This document shows positions 1 to 5,401 of a stretch of DNA of 9,194 nucleotides, in pieces; the first letter of the stretch is position 1, and each line of letters opens with the position of its first letter. Below the pieces are notes generated by a model. The model worked only from the letters and a program-made list of their open reading frames with translations. It was not told where the DNA came from and did not search any database. The stretch covers positions 1-9,194 of the forward strand of contig JALWDV010000594.1 in NCBI GenBank assembly GCA_027036755.1. Reading direction: 5' to 3'. Made by a program: the position numbers and the translations under genes. The stretch comes from Anaerolineae bacterium. Its GTDB lineage: Bacteria; Chloroflexota; Anaerolineae; J102.

Positions 1-688
1 TATCTGCAATGAATCCGCCTGAGTCCAGCGGATAGAGCTGGGCCCAGCGGGTGGTGTGCTTGCCCTTGCCCATGCGCATCACTTCGCCCACCCGCAGGTT
101 CAGGCCCGGCTGGATGCGGTTGATGAGGGAGGATTTGCCCGCGCCCGAAGGCCCGGCCACCACGGTGATGTGGTCTTTGAGATGCCTGCGCAGGGCGTCG
201 ACGCCGAGATTGCGGGCGGCGCTGACGTAGAAGACCGGATAGCCGATGTCCGCGTACAATCCAAACAGCTCCCGGGCCTTCTCCTCGCCCGTGAGGTCGA
301 TCTTGTTGATGACGATAAAGCTGGGAACTTCCGAGGATTCCGCGGCCACCAGGAAGCGATCCAGCAGAAAGAGATTCGGATCGGGGCTGGCCGCGGCGAA
401 CACCACCATGATCTCGTCAGGATTGGCCAAAATCACGTCCTCGACGGGCGTGGTGGTGTTGGGGCGACGGCGAGAAAGCGTGGATTTGCGGGGCAGGATG
501 TTGGTGATCAACCCCTCGCGCTTGTCTACATCCACCGGCTTGATCATCACCCGGTCGCCCGCGGCGATGAGGGTGGTGAGACGACGGCGGCGCTTGAGCC
601 TGCCCATCACCTTGCATTGCCAGCGCTCGCCCTCATCGGTGAGGACGTCGATGAAATCGGAGTAAACGCGAAGAACGATGCCGTGCAT
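1..688 (-). CDS. rsgA: Ribosome small-subunit-dependent GTPase A, N-terminal part (cut by window edge)
   Basis: The minus strand encodes 229 codons of RsgA (YjeQ/EngC), a circularly permuted GTPase that acts in the cytoplasm on late 30S ribosomal subunit assembly. Residues 1 to about 75 form the OB-fold (starting MHGIVLRVYSDFIDVL, with a basic LKRRRR stretch). The GTPase motifs then come in the permuted order typical of the family: G4 NKID at 128-131, G5 SA near 156, and the P-loop GPSGAGKSS at 179-187, followed by GKGKHTT near 207-213. The window ends at FIAD, the first residue of the expected G3 DTPG, so G3 and the C-terminal zinc-binding domain lie outside. ATG at 688 is the only ATG/GTG in the open frame near the OB-fold start. 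No Shine-Dalgarno sequence is visible before it, because the purine-rich run there is on the opposite strand. It is transcribed divergently from everything else in the window. Confidence 0.95.
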   Translation of the reverse strand, partial: MHGIVLRVYSDFIDVLTDEGERWQCKVMGRLKRRRRLTTLIAAGDRVMIKPVDVDKREGLITNILPRKSTLSRRRPNTTTPVEDVILANPDEIMVVFAAASPDPNLFLLDRFLVAAESSEVPSFIVINKIDLTGEEKARELFGLYADIGYPVFYVSAARNLGVDALRRHLKDHITVVAGPSGAGKSSLINRIQPGLNLRVGEVMRMGKGKHTTRWAQLYPLDSGGFIAD

Positions 689-724
689 GGAACAGACAGA
701 GAAGTGAGGAGGTGGGAAGAAGAG

Positions 725-754
725 TTTATCACAGAATAGCGGTAAAAATAACAA
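725..754 (-). promoter_or_regulatory. Possible promoter of rsgA
   Basis: On the minus strand a TTGTTA hexamer (754-749) is followed after 18 bp by GATAAA (730-725), about 37 bp before the rsgA ATG. Each box matches four of six sigma-70 consensus bases. The position is sensible but the match is weak, so this is only a candidate. Confidence 0.28.
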
Positions 755-868
755 TGGCGGCGGATGAAATCGTGATCTACTGAATTTTGATTCGCTTCTC
801 TCAGCCCTCGGAGGCGCTCTCATTCAGGACGCCGACGAGGCCACCATACTCAGTGCATCCTGTTTGAA

Positions 869-877
869 ATTGCTGAA
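869..877. repeat. Left target-site duplication of the 267-bp element
   Basis: ATTGCTGAA directly precedes the left inverted terminus. The identical 9-mer directly follows the right terminus at 1145-1153. Confidence 0.8.
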
Positions 878-1144
878 GGGTGCGTTCCAATTTGGGGGCA
901 AATTTTGCCGACCGTCCGTCGCCAAGCGTTGCCGAGTGGCGTCTGCCACGTCCGCCCGGCGATGAAGTCGCCGGGCTACAAAACAGCGCCGGATAAATCC
1001 GGCTAGCCCCGCAGGGGCGCTGTTTCTAGCCGGGGGAGTTCATCCCCCGGCGCTGGCCGCGGGCGCGAAGCGCCCTGGCCCAAACAGGACTACTTTGTCA
1101 ACATTCATCAGTCGGCCAGCGCGCCCCAATTTTGAAACGCACCC
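878..1144. mobile_element. 267-bp MITE-like non-autonomous element
   Basis: Both ends carry the same terminus in inverted orientation. Read inward, each starts GGGTGCGTT, then C or T, then CAA, and 18 of the first 22 positions agree without gaps. Exact 9-bp copies of ATTGCTGAA abut both ends, the expected footprint of transposition. No gene lies inside. The interior is instead packed with dyads: GGCAAA/TTTGCC (897-909), CCCGGCGA/TCGCCGGG (955-975), GCCGGA/TCCGGC (988-1003), GCCCC/GGGGC (1006-1018), GCCGGGGGA/TCCCCCGGC (1029-1051) and GGGCGC/GCGCCC (1061-1075). It must have been moved in trans by a transposase coded elsewhere. I cannot assign the parent insertion-sequence family; a 9-bp duplication fits several (for example IS4- or IS1-type). 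Intact ends and an exact duplication suggest a fairly recent insertion. Confidence 0.8.
961..1044. repeat. Compound palindrome inside the 267-bp element
   Basis: The segment 961-990 (starting GATGAAGTCGCC, ending AAACAGCGCC) is matched in inverted orientation by 1016-1044 (starting GATGAACTCC when read on the minus strand, ending AAACAGCGCC), with one gap and a few mismatches. Each arm also folds on itself into a GC-rich stem with a 5-nt loop (TGAAG on the left, GTTCA on the right), and two further small hairpins sit at the apex. A single strand could therefore fold either as one long cruciform or as a row of short hairpins. Confidence 0.75.
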
Positions 1145-1153
1145 ATTGCTGAA
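1145..1153. repeat. Right target-site duplication of the 267-bp element
   Basis: ATTGCTGAA directly follows the right terminus and is identical to 869-877. Confidence 0.8.
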
Positions 1154-1286
1154 CAACCTATTGACGAATTGTCGGCCGGGGGTTATACTGGAATCGAGGA
1201 CATGAAAGCATCAGTCGCCCCCGACGCTGATTCAGGTTTCCGAATTAGTATCGAGCACAATAGCGGGGCCAAAGCCGATCCTTTTT

Positions 1287-1294
1287 GCTTCACA
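1287..1294. repeat. Left target-site duplication of the 174-bp element
   Basis: GCTTCACA abuts the left GTAA terminus. The copy on the other side (1469-1476) is GCTTCATA, so 7 of 8 bases agree. Confidence 0.6.
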
Positions 1295-1336
1295 GTAACT
1301 GCTAATGTATGCCAGTTGGTTGTCTTTTTTCACTCA

Positions 1337-1349
1337 AACCTGACAGGTT
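1337..1349. repeat. AACCTG-A-CAGGTT palindrome, copy 1
   Basis: Perfect 6+1+6 dyad. With its neighbour C and T (to 1351) it recurs in inverted orientation at 1424-1438. It could be a subterminal transposase site of the surrounding element or a protein-binding site. Confidence 0.65.
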
Positions 1350-1425
1350 CTCGTAACGTTGGCGGTAGAATGTGCGGTTTCTAGCCAGCAATGAAGCGTG
1401 CAAGGCTCTGAATCGTTGCCAAAAG

Positions 1426-1438
1426 AACCTGTCAGGTT
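1426..1438. repeat. AACCTG-T-CAGGTT palindrome, copy 2
   Basis: Perfect 6+1+6 dyad, the inverted counterpart of the copy at 1337-1349. It lies 57 bp before the β-helix gene's start codon. It is further enclosed by a 9-bp inverted pair, ATGAAGCGT (1391-1399) and ACGCTTCAT (1467-1475), so the leader region of that gene could fold. Confidence 0.65.
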
Positions 1439-1468
1439 AGTTCAAGCGAAAACGACCTTAGCAGTTAC

Positions 1469-1476
1469 GCTTCATA
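1469..1476. repeat. Right target-site duplication of the 174-bp element
   Basis: GCTTCATA abuts the right terminus and differs at one base from GCTTCACA at 1287-1294. Confidence 0.6.
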
Positions 1477-1494
1477 CAAGAGACGGAGGTCAAC

Positions 1495-4068
1495 ATGTTG
1501 ATACGACGCGTGTTTTTGGCCGCAGCCAGCGTGGGCGCGCTGGCCCTCCTGCTGGCTGCGCTCACATTTTCGTTCTGGCCAGACGACGCCCGGGCTGACC
1601 CGACCCGCGAGATCGTCGTCACCACCCTCAGGCCCGTCGCCCTCGCAGATGGCGAATGCTCCATCATCGAGGCCATCCTCAACGCCAACGGGGACGATCA
1701 GAGTGGGTCGCGCGATTGCGTTCCGGGCCAGGGCGAAGACCATATCATCCTTCCCGCAGGAACCATCGGATTCGCTCGCCCTTACCAGGGAGACGACGCG
1801 CTTCCCCTCATCACCAGCACCATCGTCATCCAAGGGGACAACACCCGCTTCAAACGCAGCGACGCCGCGCCCCCCATGCGTTTTTTTGCAGTGGGAGAAT
1901 TCGGCAGGCTGGAGCTGAACGACGTGATCCTGGAGGGAGGCGGCGGCGAGGGGGTGAACGGCGGAGCCATCGCCAACCGGGGCGCGCTTGTGGTGCGCCG
2001 CAGCCGTCTGCAAAACAATATCGGCGCCAGCGGAGGAGCCATTTTCGCGGGCGACCGGGAATACTATCCTGACCTCAGCCCCATCAAGACGACCATCATC
2101 CACAGCCGTCTTGTGAACAACCGCGCCCGGGAGGGAGGCGGTGTCATGAGCGAGGAAGGCGAACTCCTCATCGAAGGCAGCCTGTTGGAAGGGAATCACA
2201 GCCGGGAAGATGGCGGAGCCATCCTGGCCAGCGATGTGATGACCGTGACCCACAGCCGCATCGTCAACAATCAGGCGGATGAGGAGGGCGGCGGCGTCGC
2301 CATCCGCGCCCTGGCGTTTACGCCCATCGCCCGCGTCGCCATCGCCGACACCTACATCGGCGAGAATACAGCCGCAGGCTCGGGTGGCGGGATGTATGTG
2401 GAGGCTTGGGGACAAACTTACAAGATCTGCACCGCGGGCTTCGATGTCCACGCTCAGGTCGCCCTCGTCCGTACGAAGCTTATGAACAATCGCAGCGGCA
2501 GGTATGGGGGCGGCATCGCCCATTCGGTGTCCGCCACCACCGAAGGCAGCGGATTCAGCAGATTGGATATCCGTCAGAGCGACATCAGCGGTAACGAGGC
2601 TGCCCTTTCTGGCGGAGGCGTCGCCAACCTGGTGGATGGCGGGCCGACGTGTGATGATATGGGCAGCGCCACTGGCGCCGTCGCCATCCAGAACACGCTC
2701 ATCGCACTCAACTCTGCGCATGAGAAGGGCGGAGGCGTTTTCAACTACGGCGGCATTTCATCGGGCTTCAACAACGAAGCCCACATCTCGCTGCACAACG
2801 TCACCATCAGTGGCGACAAAGCCATCATTGGCGGCGGCGTCAGCAACGAGACGGAAGAGGGCCAGCATTATGGCTGGCCTAGCTGGCCCAGCGCCCACCT
2901 GGACATGGGCCATGTGACGCTATCCCACAACGTCGCGGTCACTGGCAGCCTTCTCTACCTCGATTCCAGCGCCCGCATCAGCAACACAATTCTGGCGATG
3001 CCGCTGGGCGATGCCGCCTGCGCTTTTGGCGAACACGCCATCCTGGAATCGAAGGGTTACAACATCGAAAGCGGGGATGCCTGCGGGCTTCTGGCTACGG
3101 GCGATCTCCAGAACACGAACGCTCAACTGGGGACGTTGCTGGAAAACGGCGGCCCCACCAGAACCCGCCGCCTCGATCCTCACAGCCCCGCCATCGATCA
3201 CATCCCGGCCGGAACCAACGGCTGCACGCCCGACGTCAGCCGAGATCAGCGAGGCGCGTTGCGGGCCAGCGGCCCGGGCCGCGGGGGCGACGCCTGCGAC
3301 GTGGGCGCGTTCGAAGCCGGCTCCGATCCCGGCTTCTGTCTGGTGGATGATACGCCGCCCGTAGGCGACTACATCTTCCCCAAAGCAGGCATGACCGTGA
3401 CCCCGCCCCTGCTGCTGGCCGCAAAAGGGGATGATGGCGCTGGCTTCGGACTGGGCATGGTGCGCTTCACCTGGGCTCCTCCGGGCGGAAGCTGGCGACG
3501 CATCCCTGGCTGCCAGTTCTCTGTCAGCGCAGGGCGACAATTCGACTGCGTGTGGGACATGGCTGACGTCCCCGAGGGGCCTTTAACCCTGGGCATCGAA
3601 CTGCACGACATCGCTGGCAATCTCACCACCCACACCCGCCCTCTGACAAAACAGAGCGGCCCGCCCGACACGACGCCACCCCAGGGCGACATCACCTCCC
3701 CGCCCGCCAACTCCACCCAGGCGCCTCCGGTGCGACTCTCGGCCTGGGCTCAAGATAACGTAGGGGTGGGCATGGTGCGATTCACCGGGAATTGGGACGG
3801 GCAGTGGCATCGGCTGGCCGTAGACGCGGAGCCGCCTTACGAATTCCTGTGGGACATGGCGGACGCGCCCGACGGTCCGGTCATGGTCGGGGTGGAGATC
3901 TACGACCGGGCCGGGAACCGGGCGCCGGCTCCGCCCTGGCGCACCAGCAGCTTCACCAAAGCCGAGCCTCCGGGCTGGACCCCTACGCCCACGCCCGTGA
4001 TCCTGTGCACGCTCCAACCCACGCCCACGCCTTCGCCCCACCTGTGGCTGCCGCTAATTACTGAATGA
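1495..4068 (+). CDS. Secreted CSLREA/β-helix protein with two Ig-like domains
   Basis: An 857-aa exported protein of unknown specific function, probably a cell-surface or extracellular adhesin or carbohydrate-contacting protein (inference). Residues 1-34 are a signal peptide: RR near the start, a long Ala/Leu core, and likely cleavage after ARA. Residues 39-90 resemble the CSLREA domain, with DGECSIIEAILNAN at 52-65 in place of the usual CSLREAI, then ILPAGTI. From about 156 to 450 there are ten GG[AG][IVM] turns (156, 180, 214, 240 and 265 are the first), often after NN or GN. This is the pattern of polymorphic right-handed β-helix repeats. Residues 555-608 (PHSPAID through ACDVGAFE) match the choice-of-anchor-Q type segment often found after such helices. 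Two homologous Ig-like domains start at 619 and 725, both with WDMAD and a later DIAGN/DRAGN. The tail from 826 is Pro/Thr-rich and ends LWLPLITE, with no membrane helix or LPXTG. The start is fixed by GGAGGT (1485-1490), four bases before the ATG. No clear promoter or terminator is visible. Confidence 0.88.
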   Translation: MLIRRVFLAAASVGALALLLAALTFSFWPDDARADPTREIVVTTLRPVALADGECSIIEAILNANGDDQSGSRDCVPGQGEDHIILPAGTIGFARPYQGDDALPLITSTIVIQGDNTRFKRSDAAPPMRFFAVGEFGRLELNDVILEGGGGEGVNGGAIANRGALVVRRSRLQNNIGASGGAIFAGDREYYPDLSPIKTTIIHSRLVNNRAREGGGVMSEEGELLIEGSLLEGNHSREDGGAILASDVMTVTHSRIVNNQADEEGGGVAIRALAFTPIARVAIADTYIGENTAAGSGGGMYVEAWGQTYKICTAGFDVHAQVALVRTKLMNNRSGRYGGGIAHSVSATTEGSGFSRLDIRQSDISGNEAALSGGGVANLVDGGPTCDDMGSATGAVAIQNTLIALNSAHEKGGGVFNYGGISSGFNNEAHISLHNVTISGDKAIIGGGVSNETEEGQHYGWPSWPSAHLDMGHVTLSHNVAVTGSLLYLDSSARISNTILAMPLGDAACAFGEHAILESKGYNIESGDACGLLATGDLQNTNAQLGTLLENGGPTRTRRLDPHSPAIDHIPAGTNGCTPDVSRDQRGALRASGPGRGGDACDVGAFEAGSDPGFCLVDDTPPVGDYIFPKAGMTVTPPLLLAAKGDDGAGFGLGMVRFTWAPPGGSWRRIPGCQFSVSAGRQFDCVWDMADVPEGPLTLGIELHDIAGNLTTHTRPLTKQSGPPDTTPPQGDITSPPANSTQAPPVRLSAWAQDNVGVGMVRFTGNWDGQWHRLAVDAEPPYEFLWDMADAPDGPVMVGVEIYDRAGNRAPAPPWRTSSFTKAEPPGWTPTPTPVILCTLQPTPTPSPHLWLPLITE

Positions 4069-4189
4069 GGATATAGCAACTGACGTCGCAGGCAAAAGGC
4101 TTCAATTCGGCAAATCAAGACGTCTGGATTTTGTATGGGGTTGCGGACTACAATTTCTGGCTCAAACAACCTGGATTGGACATGACCTT

Positions 4190-4218
4190 TTGCATCCCGC
4201 CGCGTTGCGTGATAAAAT
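4190..4218 (+). promoter_or_regulatory. Probable promoter of the nuo operon
   Basis: TTGCAT (4190-4195) and TAAAAT (4213-4218) are separated by exactly 17 bp, a good sigma-70-type arrangement. The -10 box ends 76 bp before the nuoA ATG. A small dyad, CGTTG (4203-4207) and CAACG (4222-4226), is centred on the -10 box and could be an operator, though it is short. The rest of the 226-bp gap (4069-4294) shows no gene and no classical terminator for the gene before it. Confidence 0.5.
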
Positions 4219-4294
4219 GCACAACGTTATTTTGATTCCTATTCAGCAGCAAGCAGCATTATCTAAACCCAGCAATCATCGGAGATAGCAGTTC

Positions 4295-4651
4295 ATGGCT
4301 CTTGACTATCTGCCCATCCTCGTCCTCATTGTCGTCGCCTTCCTTTTTGCCATCTTCATTCTGGTGTTGACGTGGGCGCTGGGCCCGAAAAGCCCGAACA
4401 AAGCCAAAGATGAGCCCATCGAATCAGGCATGATTCCCTTCACCAACCCGCGCCAACGATTCGCGGTGCAATACTACATGGTGGCGATGATGTTCATCCT
4501 GTTCGATGTGGAGGTGCTCTTCCTGTATCCGTGGGCGGTGAAGATGGGGCAGTTGAAATGGTTTGGGCTGGCCGAGATGGCTGTCTTCCTGCTGATCCTG
4601 CTGGTCGGCTTTTTCTTTGTCTGGAAGAAAGGAGCCTTCGAATGGGATTGA
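4295..4651 (+). CDS. nuoA: NADH-quinone oxidoreductase subunit A
   Basis: A 118-aa membrane subunit of respiratory complex I, of normal length for NuoA (ND3 homologue). It sits where the membrane arm meets the quinone chamber. Three hydrophobic helices are visible at about 5-29, 60-79 and 91-110. The loop after helix 1 holds EPIESGM (40-46), the counterpart of the conserved YESG-type loop. Helix 2 holds FDVEVLF with acidic residues D71 and E73, a family signature. The C-terminus is GAFEWD, close to the usual GALEW ending. GGAG at 4281-4284 lies ten bases before the ATG, a usable if slightly distant ribosome-binding site. It is the first gene of the nuo operon, with nuoB 122 bp downstream. Confidence 0.96.
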   Translation: MALDYLPILVLIVVAFLFAIFILVLTWALGPKSPNKAKDEPIESGMIPFTNPRQRFAVQYYMVAMMFILFDVEVLFLYPWAVKMGQLKWFGLAEMAVFLLILLVGFFFVWKKGAFEWD

Positions 4652-4657
4652 GGTGGA

Positions 4658-4714
4658 CATTGGTTATCGGATAACGGAAGACTGGACGATTCCATCGACG
4701 CCCGACAACCAATG
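4658..4714. repeat. Inverted repeat in the nuoA-nuoB gap
   Basis: CATTGGTTATCGG (4658-4670) pairs with CCGACAACCAATG (4702-4714) at 12 of 13 positions across a 31-nt loop. Its left arm also overlaps a tight GTTAT-CGG-ATAAC hairpin (4663-4675). No U-run follows, so it is not a classical terminator. Its role is unknown. Confidence 0.5.
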
Positions 4715-4773
4715 CCTGACACCCACTCCCTCAGCCGTCATCGAAAAAGAAACCTTCCCGGAGATTTCCCCTT

Positions 4774-5319
4774 ATGGGTCTAGAGAAACACCTGCCGGAA
4801 ACCGGCGTCGTCACCACCACCCTCGAATCGGTCGTCAACTGGAGCCGCAAGAACTCAGTCTGGCCCCTGCTGTTCGGTCTGGCCTGCTGCGCCATCGAGA
4901 TGATCACCACGGGCACCTCGCGTCACGACATCGCCCGCTTTGGCAGCGAGCTCTTCCGGGCCTCGCCCCGCCAGGCCGACCTGATGATTGTTGCCGGGCG
5001 CGTCAGCAACAAGATGGCCCCGGTCATCAAGCGGCTGTACGACGAGATGGCCGAGCCCAAGTGGGTCATTGCCATGGGCATCTGCGCCACCGCGGGCGGC
5101 CCCTTCAATAACTACGCCATCGTTCAGGGCGTCGATAAAATCATCCCCGTGGATGTGTATGTGCCCGGATGCCCGCCCCGGCCCGAGGCGCTGCTCTACG
5201 CCCTGACCAAGCTGCAGGAAAAGATCGACAACGAACACCTGCGAGACCACTACCCCGAATACAAGACCCGCCAGGGCGTCTACGTGGCCGAGACCTCCGA
5301 TCTGCCCCCCTTGCCCTGA
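4774..5319 (+). CDS. nuoB: NADH-quinone oxidoreductase subunit B
   Basis: A 181-aa peripheral-arm subunit (PSST/Nqo6 homologue) that carries the terminal [4Fe-4S] cluster N2, the direct electron donor to quinone. All four expected ligands are present: adjacent C38 and C39 in FGLACCAIEM, C104 in GICATAGGPF, and C133 in VPGCPPRPE. The spacings C39-C104 (65) and C104-C133 (29) agree with those I know for E. coli NuoB. The length is normal for a bacterial NuoB. The ATG at 4774 is preceded by GGAG (4760-4763) with a ten-base spacer, and no in-frame start lies close upstream. It sits between nuoA and nuoCD, the usual order. Confidence 0.97.
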   Translation: MGLEKHLPETGVVTTTLESVVNWSRKNSVWPLLFGLACCAIEMITTGTSRHDIARFGSELFRASPRQADLMIVAGRVSNKMAPVIKRLYDEMAEPKWVIAMGICATAGGPFNNYAIVQGVDKIIPVDVYVPGCPPRPEALLYALTKLQEKIDNEHLRDHYPEYKTRQGVYVAETSDLPPLP

Positions 5320-5344
5320 AGCCAGTATTCCGTGTTCAGTAATC

Positions 5345-5373
5345 ATTGTTCAGCGGTGGATATGCTGAACGAT
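5345..5373. repeat. Inverted repeat in the nuoB-nuoCD gap
   Basis: GTTCAGC (5348-5354) and GCTGAAC (5364-5370) form a perfect 7-bp stem with a 9-nt loop. It extends to 10 bp as RNA (ATT against GAU, with one G-U pair). TGTTCAG also occurs directly upstream at 5333-5339. No U-run follows. It lies 29 bp before the nuoCD start. Confidence 0.4.
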
Positions 5374-5401
5374 TTTCGTTGCAAAGACGTTTACCTCGAC
5401 T

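Larger units (their letters stand above)
1295..1468. mobile_element. 174-bp IS66-like MITE
   Basis: The ends form a perfect 11-bp inverted repeat: GTAACTGCTAA at 1295-1305, and its reverse complement at 1458-1468. With one mismatch it extends to 13 of 14. Eight-base flanks GCTTCACA and GCTTCATA look like a target-site duplication that has drifted at one base. Inverted repeats starting GTAA together with 8-bp duplications are the known hallmark of the IS66 family, so an IS66-type transposase is the likely mobiliser (inference). A second inverted pair lies inside: the 15-mer at 1337-1351 recurs inverted at 1424-1438. There is no transposase gene, and the element is far too short to be autonomous. 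The right end lies 26 bp before the ATG of the next gene, so the element occupies the position where that gene's promoter would be expected. Confidence 0.65.
689..1494. other. Gene-poor intergenic region with two miniature elements
   Basis: About 800 bp between the divergent rsgA and the β-helix gene. It holds a possible rsgA promoter, a 267-bp inverted-repeat element with 9-bp target duplications, about 130 bp of unassigned sequence (1154-1286), and a 174-bp GTAA-ended element with 8-bp target duplications. The β-helix gene follows 18 bp after the last duplication. Short open frames here, such as a TTG- or ATG-initiated one ending at 1384, run across element boundaries and resemble no family I know. 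I see no RNA gene. Confidence 0.7.

Noticed and set aside
56..739. 227-codon plus-strand open frame at the window start
   Set aside because: The minus strand is unambiguous RsgA with ordered GTPase motifs, so this frame is its shadow.
878..1144. CRISPR array or riboswitch as explanation of the repeated hairpins
   Set aside because: There is no regularly spaced direct repeat with unique spacers, and terminal inverted repeats with target duplications explain the boundaries better.
1169..1384. Small plus-strand frame (71 codons from TTG, 60 from ATG at 1202)
   Set aside because: It runs from unassigned sequence into the 174-bp element, lacks a properly spaced ribosome-binding site and matches no family I know.
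1465..2721. 418-codon open frame on the minus strand opposite the β-helix gene
   Set aside because: It mirrors the GC-biased codons of the plus-strand gene, has no family resemblance, and the plus strand has a signal peptide, ribosome-binding site and recognisable domains.
4069..4189. Rho-independent terminator after the β-helix gene
   Set aside because: Two GACGTC words are present, but no GC-rich stem followed by a T-run was found.
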